From Streptomyces toyocaensis (GTDB lineage Bacteria; Actinomycetota; Actinomycetes; Streptomycetales; Streptomycetaceae): 64,000 nt of DNA. The notes below the pieces were generated by a model. That model did no database searches, had not been told where the DNA came from, and saw nothing but the letters and a program-made list of their open reading frames with translations. Below, piece by piece: positions 43,340 to 51,622 of the stretch (position 1 is the first letter of the stretch; every line of letters begins with the position of its first letter). Where the stretch lies: the NCBI RefSeq assembly GCF_000725125.1, contig NZ_JFCB01000033.1:1-64000 (forward strand). The letters run 5' to 3'. The position numbers were made by a program, and so were the translations under genes.

Positions 43340-44284
43340 GTGACTGTGGGTAATAGGCGCAGGCAGCCCAGCCTCGCGCAACTCCGGGCGTTCGCCGCGG
43401 TGGCCGAGCACCTGCACTTCCGGGACGCCGCGGCGGCCATGGGGATGAGCCAGCCGGCCCTCTCGGGGGCCGTGTCGGCGCTGGAGGAGACACTCGGTGT
43501 CACCCTGGTGGAGCGTACGACGCGCAAGGTGCTGCTCTCACCGGCCGGTGCGCGGCTCGCCGTCCGCGCCAAGGCCGTACTCGCCGAGGTCGGTGCGCTG
43601 ATGGAGGAGGCGGACGCGCTGCGGGCGCCGTTCACCGGGGCGCTGCGCCTCGGCGTCATCCCGACCGTGGCCCCCTACCTGCTGCCGACCGTCCTGCGGC
43701 TGGTCCACGAGCGCTACCCGGCCCTCGACCTGCAGGTGCACGAGGAGCAGACGGCGAACCTGCTGGAGGGCCTGGCCGGCGGACGGCTCGACCTGCTGCT
43801 GCTCGCCGTGCCCCTCGGGGTACCGGGGGTGACCGAACTTCCCCTGTTCGACGAGGACTTCGTCCTGGTCACCCCGCTCGGCCACCGGCTCGGCGGCCGG
43901 CAGGGCATACCCCGCGAGGTGCTGCGCGAGCTGAACCTGCTCCTGCTCGACGAGGGGCACTGCCTGCGTGACCAGGCCCTGGAGATCTGCCGCGAGGCCG
44001 GCCGCGCCGGGGTCCCGGCGACCACCACGGCGGCCGGACTGTCCACGCTGGTGCAGCTGGTGGCGGGCGGCCTCGGGGTGACGCTGCTGCCGCGCACCGC
44101 CGTCGACGTCGAGACCACCCGCGCCGGCCGCCTGCTCACCGGCCGCTTCACCGACCCGGCCCCCGCCCGCCGCATCGCCCTCGCCATGCGCACGGGCACG
44201 GCGAGGGCGGCGGAGTACGAGCAGCTGGCGGTGGCCCTGCGCGAGGCGATGCGCGGCCTGCCGGTGCGCATACTGGGGAGCTGA
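43340..44284 (+). CDS. oxyR: hydrogen peroxide-sensing LysR-type regulator OxyR
   Basis: The 314-residue LysR-family protein has an N-terminal winged helix (LAQLRAFAAVAEHLHFRDAAAAMGMSQPALSGAV) quoted here only in part, motif HFRDAAAAMGMSQPA. A periplasmic-binding-type effector domain carries the two redox Cys residues nine apart (DEGHC...EICREAG), as in OxyR. It should activate ahpC-ahpD when oxidised and control its own gene from the shared divergent promoter. GTG 43340 has GGAGG 9 bases upstream. Confidence 0.92.
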   Translation: MTVGNRRRQPSLAQLRAFAAVAEHLHFRDAAAAMGMSQPALSGAVSALEETLGVTLVERTTRKVLLSPAGARLAVRAKAVLAEVGALMEEADALRAPFTGALRLGVIPTVAPYLLPTVLRLVHERYPALDLQVHEEQTANLLEGLAGGRLDLLLLAVPLGVPGVTELPLFDEDFVLVTPLGHRLGGRQGIPREVLRELNLLLLDEGHCLRDQALEICREAGRAGVPATTTAAGLSTLVQLVAGGLGVTLLPRTAVDVETTRAGRLLTGRFTDPAPARRIALAMRTGTARAAEYEQLAVALREAMRGLPVRILGS

Positions 44285-44299
44285 GCGCCCCCGCCGGCC

Positions 44300-46636
44300 C
44301 TACTCGGTGCGCAGCCCGTCCGGGCGCATCATGCGCACCAGCGGGGGCAGGCTGAGCAGGGTCACCACGAGGACCACGCCCGCGCCCATGCCGGTCATCC
44401 GCAGCACGCTCGGCCAGTCGACACCGACCGGTGTCGCGGTCATCTTCAGCAGGACCGCGCCCAGGGACACGCCCACCACCGAGGCCAGCAGCAGGCCCAG
44501 ACCGATCGGGATCGCCGTCTGCCACAGCACGGACAGGCTCAGCGTGCGCCGCCGGGTACCGAAGGCGACCAGGGCCGACAGCAGCTTCCGGCGCTCCCGC
44601 AACTGTTCGAGCTGGGAGACCAGCAGACTCGCCCCGATCAGCACCAGGACGGCGGTGGCCCCGACGAACAGACCCGTGCGGATGGCGTCGAAGCGATCGG
44701 TGCGCTCGGTGGCGGACCAGGTCATCGGCGCGGCCAGCGGGTCGATCGCGGCCGCCGCGTTGCGCACGTACTCGCGGGCGTACGGCACCGAGTCGTCGAC
44801 CGACAGGTACAGCTCGCCCCGGACCGACTTCGCCACGTCCGCGGGCACCGCGCCCGGTGTCATCAGGAAGCCGCCGCGCTTCGTCCCGGTCGGGTCCTCG
44901 ACGGATTCGGCCTCCTTCAGTGTCTTCGGGAGGGTCCAGACGACGTCCTCCGCCTTGCCGTCGACGGTGCCCTGCTCCAGGTACAGCTTCTGGCCGGGCC
45001 TGCTCAGCGACGGGGTGTCGGTGTCGTACTCGCCGCCCCGGAGCGAGAACACGTCGCCGTCCTCGCAGGAGGGGAACCTCGCCACCTCGCGCAGGGCCGC
45101 GCAGTCGCCGATGGTCAGTTCGGCGGAGCGCTCCGGGTTCTTCCGCCAGGGCCGGTCGCCGAGGTACCCCTCGGACAGTGCGCGGACCTTACGGACGCCC
45201 TTGGTCCCCTCGAGCTTCGCGGTGGCCGCGGCGAGTTCCGTGCCGTCCGGCACCCGTACCTGCATCTGCGCCCGCGACACGTCCAGGCCCGTGTCCGTGG
45301 TGTAGTCGCCCTCGACCCCGGCGAACAGCATCTGCAGCGCGATCGCGCCGGCCACGGCCACCGCGATGCCGTTGACCATGCGGGCCGCCGCACCGCTGCT
45401 CAGCTGCAGGCGGCGTACCGCCAGCTGCCAGGACACGCTGCCCGAGCCGAGCCGGGCGACGACCGTCTCCACGACCCAGGGGAGCAGCGCCGTGACCCCG
45501 ACGAGCAGGCAGATGACACCGCCGGTGACCAGATACCCGTTGAACTCCCCGTTCTCCCGGCCCTGGCCGAGCATGGGGGCCAGCATGACGATCCCGGCCA
45601 GCGGCAGCAGCAGCCGCCACCACAGCCGGCGGCGGGCGGGCCGTGCCGTGCGCACCACGCCGAGCGGTTCGATGACCACCCCGCGCAGCGCGAACAGGGT
45701 CACCAGCACCGCGGCCGCCGGCACCGCCACCGCGACCAGCAGCGCCAGCAGCGGCGAGGGGTTGAGATAGCTCGGGAAGACACTGACGTCGAACACCTCG
45801 AAGGAAGCGGCGAGTTCGCGTCCCGCCAGGAAGAACCCGGTGCCGAACACCAGACCCAGCAGCGCCCCGCCGAGTGCCTCGCCCGCGGCGATCCGCCGGG
45901 TCATGCCGCCGTCGGAGCCGACCAGCCGCAGCGCGGCCAGCCTGCGGTCGCGCCGTTCGCCGCCGAACCGCACGGCCGCGGCGATGAACACGGCGACCGG
46001 CATCAGCAGCACCACGAAGACGACCAGGACCAGCAGGACGAGGACCGGATCGGTCTTCTCCTCCGTGGGATCCGGGTTGCCGAAGGAGTCGATGCGCTCC
46101 GCCGCCGCGTTGCCGACCCGCTCCGCCAGGTCCTTGCCGCCCGCGTAGTAGGCGAGCTCCTGCGAACCGATGAGCCCCTGCTCGCCGATCGTCCCCACGA
46201 TGTCGTAGGGCAGCCGCTCCCGCAGCAGCGTGCCGCCTTCGGAGTCGAGCAGTTCCCGCAGCGCGGGGGAGACCACCATGTCGCCCGCCGCCGGGAACTC
46301 CCGCAGACCCGGCGGCAGCGGGGCCTTCGCGCCCTCCGCCTCCACCAGCCGGCCGCGGACGTCCCGGTCGCCGAACCCGGTGTCGGTCCTGGCGATGACG
46401 AGGGTGTTGTCGGCCCTGTGCTCGACCGGCTCGCCGAAGGTGTAGTCCAGGCGCGCCTCCTCCCGCCGGTGCCGCTCCGCCAGGGCGCCGGGCAGGGCGG
46501 TGGTGAGCAGCAGCAGCGCCACTCCCAGCCCGACACCGACGGCGGTGAGCAGTGCCCGGATCCACCCCTCGCGTCCGCCGGCGAAGGCGAACCGCATGCC
46601 CATGCCGAGGTCGCGCCCCCACTGACGCGCACTCAT
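44300..46636 (-). CDS. FtsX-like ABC transporter permease
   Basis: The 778-residue protein has an N-terminal helix (about 25-50), an extracellular domain and two FtsX four-helix units (about 215-330 and 630-775), with more helices near 345-450. This is the double-FtsX layout of large actinomycete permeases linked to antibiotic or lipid export. Its start overlaps the ATP-binding protein stop (ATGA). The substrate is unknown. Confidence 0.85.
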   Translation of the reverse strand: MSARQWGRDLGMGMRFAFAGGREGWIRALLTAVGVGLGVALLLLTTALPGALAERHRREEARLDYTFGEPVEHRADNTLVIARTDTGFGDRDVRGRLVEAEGAKAPLPPGLREFPAAGDMVVSPALRELLDSEGGTLLRERLPYDIVGTIGEQGLIGSQELAYYAGGKDLAERVGNAAAERIDSFGNPDPTEEKTDPVLVLLVLVVFVVLLMPVAVFIAAAVRFGGERRDRRLAALRLVGSDGGMTRRIAAGEALGGALLGLVFGTGFFLAGRELAASFEVFDVSVFPSYLNPSPLLALLVAVAVPAAAVLVTLFALRGVVIEPLGVVRTARPARRRLWWRLLLPLAGIVMLAPMLGQGRENGEFNGYLVTGGVICLLVGVTALLPWVVETVVARLGSGSVSWQLAVRRLQLSSGAAARMVNGIAVAVAGAIALQMLFAGVEGDYTTDTGLDVSRAQMQVRVPDGTELAAATAKLEGTKGVRKVRALSEGYLGDRPWRKNPERSAELTIGDCAALREVARFPSCEDGDVFSLRGGEYDTDTPSLSRPGQKLYLEQGTVDGKAEDVVWTLPKTLKEAESVEDPTGTKRGGFLMTPGAVPADVAKSVRGELYLSVDDSVPYAREYVRNAAAAIDPLAAPMTWSATERTDRFDAIRTGLFVGATAVLVLIGASLLVSQLEQLRERRKLLSALVAFGTRRRTLSLSVLWQTAIPIGLGLLLASVVGVSLGAVLLKMTATPVGVDWPSVLRMTGMGAGVVLVVTLLSLPPLVRMMRPDGLRTE

Positions 46637-47328
46637 ACGACGCGCTCCATGTCCCGGGACCTGCCGTCGCGCACCACGATCTCGCGGTCGGAGTACGCGG
46701 CCACCCGCGCCTCGTGGGTGACGAGGACGACGGCGGCGTTGGCGGACCGGGCGGCCTCGGTGAGCAGCTCCATGACGCGCTCGCCGTTGAGGGAGTCCAG
46801 CGCGCCGGTCGGCTCGTCGGCGAAGATCACCCGCGGGTTGGTGACCAGCGCGCGGGCCACGGCGACCCGCTGGCCCTGACCGCCGGAGACCTCGCCGGGC
46901 CGCTTCTTGCGGACGTCGTCGACCTCGAGGCGTTCCATCCAGGTCGACGCGGCCCGCTCGGCCTCCTTGCGTGGCGTGCCGTTCAGCCGCAGCGGCAGGG
47001 CGACGTTCTCCACGCAGGTGAGCTCCGGAACGAGCTGCCCGAACTGGAAGACGAAGCCGAACTCCGAGCGCCGGAGCGCGCTGCGCTCGGCGTCGCTCAT
47101 GGCGGTCACCTCGCGCCCGTCGTAGGTGATCGAGCCGGAGTCGGGGGTGACGATTCCGGCGAGGCAGTGCAGCAGGGTCGACTTGCCCGAGCCGGAGGGG
47201 CCCATCACGGCGACGACCTCGCCGGGGTGGATGGAGAAGCCGGCACCGTCGAGCGCGGTGGTCGGACCGTAGACCTTGCGCAGGTCCCGGGCGGTGAGCA
47301 GGGAACCGGGGGGAACGGGGGCGGTCAT
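46633..47328 (-). CDS. ABC transporter ATP-binding protein (LolD/MacB type)
   Basis: The 231-residue ATPase has Walker A GPSGSGKSTLLH, Q-loop in FGFVFQFGQLVPELT, signature VSGGQGQRVAVARAL, Walker B VIFADEPTGALD and His switch LVTHEARVA. It is of the type that pairs with FtsX permeases to do mechanical work across the membrane. It overlaps both the permease gene and the PadR gene by four bases, so all three form one coupled operon. Confidence 0.93.
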   Translation of the reverse strand: MTAPVPPGSLLTARDLRKVYGPTTALDGAGFSIHPGEVVAVMGPSGSGKSTLLHCLAGIVTPDSGSITYDGREVTAMSDAERSALRRSEFGFVFQFGQLVPELTCVENVALPLRLNGTPRKEAERAASTWMERLEVDDVRKKRPGEVSGGQGQRVAVARALVTNPRVIFADEPTGALDSLNGERVMELLTEAARSANAAVVLVTHEARVAAYSDREIVVRDGRSRDMERVV

Positions 47329-47849
47329 CGGGTCACCGCCGCACGGAGCTTGTCGAGGCGCGCCGCGGTCAGCTCGAGCCAGCGCAGATCGGCCTCGAGG
47401 TGGAACAGGGCGTGGTCGCAGATGAGCTGGTCGGCGAGATCGCCCTTGCGCTTGCGGTCGGTGAGGATCCGCATGCCGCGCAGATGCTCCGAGCGCTGCG
47501 TGTCGAGGATGTCGGCGGCGTCGCGGCTGGTGAGCAGCGCCAGGACGACCTTGGTGTAGAGCGTCGACTGGAGGTACGGCTCCGGCTTCTCCGGCGTGGC
47601 GAGCCAGCGCTCGACATCGGTGATGCCGGCCTCGGTGATCGCGTACCGCTTCCGCTCGGGGCCGCCGCCGGCCTCGATGCCGTCGACTTCGACGAGCCCG
47701 TTCTTCAGCAGGCGGGACATCGTCGAGTAGACCTGGCCGTAGTGCAGCGGCCGGTCGTGACCGAACTTCTCGTCGAAGGCCCGCTTCAGGTCGTAACCGT
47801 GACGCGGGCCGGACTCCAGGAGCCCCAGGAGGGTGTGACCGATGGACAT
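47325..47849 (-). CDS. PadR family transcriptional regulator
   Basis: The 174-residue protein has an N-terminal PadR winged helix (TLLGLLESGPRHGYDLKRAFDE, then VYSTMSRLLKNGLVEVDG) and a C-terminal helical dimerisation region (ILTDRKRKGDLADQLICDHALFHLEADLRWLEL). It heads the ABC operon and most likely represses it until a drug-like ligand binds. Start ATG 47849 lies just inside two direct repeats that look like its operator. Confidence 0.9.
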   Translation of the reverse strand: MSIGHTLLGLLESGPRHGYDLKRAFDEKFGHDRPLHYGQVYSTMSRLLKNGLVEVDGIEAGGGPERKRYAITEAGITDVERWLATPEKPEPYLQSTLYTKVVLALLTSRDAADILDTQRSEHLRGMRILTDRKRKGDLADQLICDHALFHLEADLRWLELTAARLDKLRAAVTR

Positions 47850-47867
47850 GCCGAGCACTCTACACAG

Positions 47868-47891
47868 CGTGTATACGCCGCGTGTATACGC
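47868..47891. promoter_or_regulatory. probable PadR operator (two direct repeats)
   Basis: The 11-mer CGTGTATACGC occurs at 47868-47878 and again at 47881-47891, exactly 13 bases apart. Each copy is centred on the palindrome GTATAC. They lie 19-42 bases upstream of the PadR start. Confidence 0.7.
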
Positions 47892-47968
47892 GGAGTGTGC
47901 AGTCCATGGCGGGGCGTGCGACACCGCAGGTGGAGGTCGATTGTCACGGTTCTGCCACCGAGGCCGGT

Positions 47969-48223
47969 TCAGGCCGAGGGGGGTCTGGGTGCAGAGCCCC
48001 CGGGCGGACGCCCGCGGCGGGGCAGGGGCCCGGTGTCCCCCGGGAGCCGCCCCGCCTCCGCGAGCGCCCGCCGCAGCAGGAACTCGATCTGCGCGTTGGC
48101 CGAGCGCAGCTCGTCGTTCGCCCAGCGCGCCAGCGCCTCGTACACCGACGGGTCGAGCCGCAGCAGCACCTGCTTGCGCTGCGGCCGACCGCGGGGGGCC
48201 GGGTCCCCGGACGGAGTCGTCAC
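47969..48223 (-). CDS. small ribbon-helix-helix-like DNA-binding protein
   Basis: The 84-residue protein has a central ribbon-helix-helix-like core (QRKQVLLRLDPSVYEALARWANDELRSAN...IEFLLRRAL; short motif LLRLDPSVYEALARW). It is flanked by Pro/Gly/Arg-rich ends. GTG 48223 overlaps the SPFH stop (GTGA), so it is coupled to that gene. It could autoregulate the pair. Confidence 0.75.
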   Translation of the reverse strand: MTTPSGDPAPRGRPQRKQVLLRLDPSVYEALARWANDELRSANAQIEFLLRRALAEAGRLPGDTGPLPRRGRPPGGSAPRPPSA

Positions 48224-48993
48224 TGGTAGAGCGTCCCGGTGTTGAGGACCGGCTGCGCCGAGCGGTCACCGCACAGCGCCACCATCAGGTTGGACACCAC
48301 TGCCGCCTTCCGTTCCGGGTCCAGCTCCACGATGTCCTTCCCCCACTGCCCGAAAGGCGTGGGAGGTGCCCCCATGGCGATCCGGGTCAGCGCCGACTCG
48401 ACCATGCCCACGGCGCCCTCCACGATCTGCTGCCGCGCCGCCACCACCGCGCCGGCCTGCTGCCGCTGGAGCATCGCCGAGGCGATCTCGGGAGCGTACG
48501 CGAGGTGTGTGAAGCGGGACTCGATGATCTGCACACCGGCCGCGTCCACGCGCGCGTGCCGCTCGACGGCGAGCTTCTCGGTGATCTCCTCGGCGTTGCC
48601 GCGCAGCGAGAGGCCGTCCTCGTCATGGGCGTCGTAGCGGTACTCGATGGCGATGTGCCGCACGGCCGCCTCGGTCTGGGTGATCGGGTTGCCGTAGGCG
48701 TCGTTCACCTTCAGGACGGCGGTCTCGTGGTTGCGCACGCGTGTGGAGATCTTGGTGCGCGAGGTGAAGGGATTCACCCAGCGCAGTCCGTCCTGCCGGA
48801 TCGTGCCCCGGTAGCGGCCGAAGAGCTGCACCATCCGGGCCTCGCCGGGCGCCACCATGTTCAGCCCGCACATCGCGAGGAACGCGGCGAGCGCGACCAG
48901 GACGCCGCCGATGCTGTGCGCCGCGAACTCTCGCACGCGCGGGGCCGGCAGCTCGGGCACATCGGCCGTGACCTGCGTGTCGTGTGTGGACAT
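48220..48993 (-). CDS. SPFH/band-7 domain protein with shortened core
   Basis: The 257-residue protein has an N-terminal membrane helix (about 28-48) followed by an SPFH domain (VAPGEARMVQLFGRYRGTIRQ, LRWVNPFTSRTKISTRV, LAYAPEIASAMLQRQQAGAVVAARQ). After DAYGNPI the sequence jumps straight to QTEAAVRHIA. Relatives have about 25-30 residues here (an EIAAVVVW-type strand and helix), so an in-frame deletion is likely. Between RIA and IVELD there is also an extra stretch (MGAPPTPFGQWGKD). ATG 48993 is chosen; GTG 49005 is an alternative. SPFH proteins scaffold membrane microdomains. Confidence 0.8.
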   Translation of the reverse strand: MSTHDTQVTADVPELPAPRVREFAAHSIGGVLVALAAFLAMCGLNMVAPGEARMVQLFGRYRGTIRQDGLRWVNPFTSRTKISTRVRNHETAVLKVNDAYGNPITQTEAAVRHIAIEYRYDAHDEDGLSLRGNAEEITEKLAVERHARVDAAGVQIIESRFTHLAYAPEIASAMLQRQQAGAVVAARQQIVEGAVGMVESALTRIAMGAPPTPFGQWGKDIVELDPERKAAVVSNLMVALCGDRSAQPVLNTGTLYQ

Positions 48994-49247
48994 GGGTGAT
49001 CCCACGTTTCTCCGCGCGCCGTCCGCGCGGGTTCCCCGCCGCTGGCGCCTGCCTATCTAAGTGATAGCAGATTACCCGCTCATGGCAACCTTGTGCCCCT
49101 CCCGCACGTCGGTTCCTTCGGGGCGGGTGCTGATTGTCACGTCCGTAACGACCGCATCAGCAGTCCTTTGTCATAGCTCCCGGTGTTAGCTTTCTGAGCT
49201 GAGCTGAGCTGACCTGGGCTGCGAACCTGTGCAGCAGTCGAGCGCAC

Positions 49248-51563
49248 ATGAACGAAGCGGAGCGGAACGGGCGTATGGGACGAGCGGAAGAAAGACGCGC
49301 ACGACAGCGCGGCGGGCGCCGTGCGGCACCCGCGGGCCACCGCTCGTCGGGCGTGACCGGCCGCAGCGGCATACGCCGGCTCTTCACCTGGAAGAAGATC
49401 CTCGGCACCTTCTTCGGCCTCTGCCTGCTCGGCATGGGCGCCTTCATCGTGCTCTACATGCTGATCGACATACCCGAGGGCAACGCCGACGCCGAGTCGC
49501 AGGGCAACGTCTACAAGTACAGCGACGGCACGGTCATGGCCCGCAGCGGCTTCAACCGCGAGATCGTCGACCTGGCGAGGGTCCCCAAGGACGTCCAGCG
49601 CACCTTCGTCGCCGCCGAGAACAAGACCTTCTACAACGACTCCGGCGTCGACATCAAGGGCACCGCGCGCGGCCTGCTCAACACGCTCTCCGGCAAGGGC
49701 GCCCAGGGCGGCTCGACGATCACCCAGCAGTACGTCAAGAACTACTACCTGACGCAGGAACGGACCGTCAGCCGCAAGATGAAGGAAGTGGTCATCTCCC
49801 TGAAGCTGGACCGGGAGAAGTCCAAGGACTACATCCTCGCCGGATACATCAACACCAGCTACTACGGCCGCGGCGCGTACGGCATCCAGGCCGCCGCGCA
49901 GGCCTACTACCGCGTCGACGCCGAGGACCTGACGGTCGAGCAGGGCGCCTACCTCGCCGCGCTGCTCCAGGCGCCGAGCCAGTACGACTGGGCGGCCGCC
50001 AGCGAGACCGGAAAGAAGCTCGTCCAGGAGCGCTGGAACTACGTCCTGGACAACATGGTCGAGCAGAAGTGGCTGGACGCGGCCGACCGGCAGGGCATGA
50101 CGTTCCCCGTCCCCAAGGAGCCCAAGGCCGCCCCCGGGATGGAGGGCCAGACCGGTTACCTGGTGGAGGCGGCCAACAACGCGGTCAAGCGGCAGTTCGT
50201 CGAGCAGGGCATCGCCGAGGACCTGAAGCAGGCCGACGCCCTGCTGGACCTCGGCGGCTACACCATCACGGTCAACATCGACAAGAAGAAGCAGACCGCG
50301 CTGGAGAAGGCGGTCAAGGCCAAGCTGACCAGCAAGCTCGACCCGGACCGGCGCGACGTGGACGCCGACGTCCAGGCCGGTGCCGTCTCCGTGAACCCCA
50401 GGACGGGCGCGGTGGTGGCGATGTACGGCGGCGTGGACTACGTGAAGCACTTCCGCAACAACGCCACCCGCGACGACTACCAGCCCGCCTCCACGTTCAA
50501 GCCGGTCATCCTCGCCGCGGCCGTCGACCAGGCCGCCGAGACCCAGGACGGGGTACCGATCAGGGCCGGCACGCTCTACGACGGCACCAGCAGGCGCCCC
50601 GTCATGGACAACGGCAGCAAGGTCGGCTTCGCGCCCCCCAACGAGGACGACGTCGACTACGGAGACATCACCGTCCAGGAGGCGATGAACAAGTCCGTGA
50701 ACTCGGTCTTCGCCCAGATGGGCATCGACGTCGGCATGCCCGAGGTCGTGAAGGTCGCGGGCGACCTCGGCATGGAGACCGAGGGCATGGAGGCCGTGCC
50801 CGCCCAGACCCTGGGCAGTATGGGCGCGAGCCCGCTGGAGATGGCGGGCGTCTACGCCACCCTCGCCAACCACGGCAAGAAGGTCACCCCGGCCGTCGTG
50901 AAGTCGGTCGAGCACAAGGACCGCAGCGTCGAGTTCCCCGAGGCGGTCGGCGACCGGGTCATCGGCCGCACCGCCGCCGACACGGTGACCTCCGTGCTCA
51001 CCGGCGTGGTCGACGACGGTACGGCCAGGAGGTCCGTGCGGGAGAACCCGCTGCGCGACGGCCAGCAGGTGGCCGGCAAGACCGGTACCTCCGACAACAA
51101 CAAGTCGGCCTGGTTCACCGGCTTCACCCCCGAGCTGGTCACCTCGGTCGGCCTGTTCGGCGAGGACGCCAAGAACGGCAGGCAGGTCCCGATGTACCGG
51201 GCGGGCGGCGTCGACTACCGCGTCAACGGCGGTGGCTTCCCCGCCGAGATCTGGGCGGCGTACACCTTCGGCGTGATGGACGAGGTCAGCAGGTTCGACC
51301 TGGAGACCGACCAGGGCGCGGCCGTCCGGCCCACCCGGACGCCGTCGGCCACGCAGACGCCCTCGCAGACCCCGAGCCAGGAGCCGACGACCGAGGCGCC
51401 CACCACCGAGGCGCCGCCGGAGACCTCGTCCGCCCCGCCGACGTCCGAGCCGCCCACCCAGACGCCCACGACACCGCCGCCGACGACCACGCCGCCGTCG
51501 GGCTCGCCGACCTTCGGGATCCCCGGCGACCCTGACGACCCGCAGTTCGGCGCGGACCAGTAG
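49248..51563 (+). CDS. bifunctional penicillin-binding protein (GT51 transglycosylase / transpeptidase)
   Basis: The 771-residue class A PBP has a basic cytoplasmic tail, one membrane helix (about 50-72) and a GT51 domain (about 85-260, FVAAENKTFYNDSGVD and GGSTITQQYVKNYYL). A transpeptidase domain follows with Ser415 in PASTFK, SVN in MNKSVNSVF and KTGTSDNN. A Thr/Pro/Ser-rich tail of about 90 residues ends it. It polymerises and crosslinks peptidoglycan outside the membrane. ATG 49248 gives the basic start. Three tandem GAGCT units lie about 40 bases upstream. Confidence 0.93.
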   Translation: MNEAERNGRMGRAEERRARQRGGRRAAPAGHRSSGVTGRSGIRRLFTWKKILGTFFGLCLLGMGAFIVLYMLIDIPEGNADAESQGNVYKYSDGTVMARSGFNREIVDLARVPKDVQRTFVAAENKTFYNDSGVDIKGTARGLLNTLSGKGAQGGSTITQQYVKNYYLTQERTVSRKMKEVVISLKLDREKSKDYILAGYINTSYYGRGAYGIQAAAQAYYRVDAEDLTVEQGAYLAALLQAPSQYDWAAASETGKKLVQERWNYVLDNMVEQKWLDAADRQGMTFPVPKEPKAAPGMEGQTGYLVEAANNAVKRQFVEQGIAEDLKQADALLDLGGYTITVNIDKKKQTALEKAVKAKLTSKLDPDRRDVDADVQAGAVSVNPRTGAVVAMYGGVDYVKHFRNNATRDDYQPASTFKPVILAAAVDQAAETQDGVPIRAGTLYDGTSRRPVMDNGSKVGFAPPNEDDVDYGDITVQEAMNKSVNSVFAQMGIDVGMPEVVKVAGDLGMETEGMEAVPAQTLGSMGASPLEMAGVYATLANHGKKVTPAVVKSVEHKDRSVEFPEAVGDRVIGRTAADTVTSVLTGVVDDGTARRSVRENPLRDGQQVAGKTGTSDNNKSAWFTGFTPELVTSVGLFGEDAKNGRQVPMYRAGGVDYRVNGGGFPAEIWAAYTFGVMDEVSRFDLETDQGAAVRPTRTPSATQTPSQTPSQEPTTEAPTTEAPPETSSAPPTSEPPTQTPTTPPPTTTPPSGSPTFGIPGDPDDPQFGADQ

Positions 51564-51570
51564 AGCGCAC

Positions 51571-51604
51571 GAGGGGCGCCCGGTGACCGCACCGGGCGCC
51601 CCTC
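51571..51604. terminator. bidirectional terminator between PBP and phosphatase genes
   Basis: GAGGGGCGCCCGGTG pairs perfectly with CACCGGGCGCCCCTC (15 pairs, 4-base loop). It lies between convergent genes. Confidence 0.8.
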
Positions 51605-51622
51605 CCCTCGTGGTACGGCGGC

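Noticed and set aside
49196..49212. Three tandem GAGCT units before the PBP gene
   Set aside because: Too short to call a meaningful repeat; it may be simple slippage and has no matching copy elsewhere in the window.
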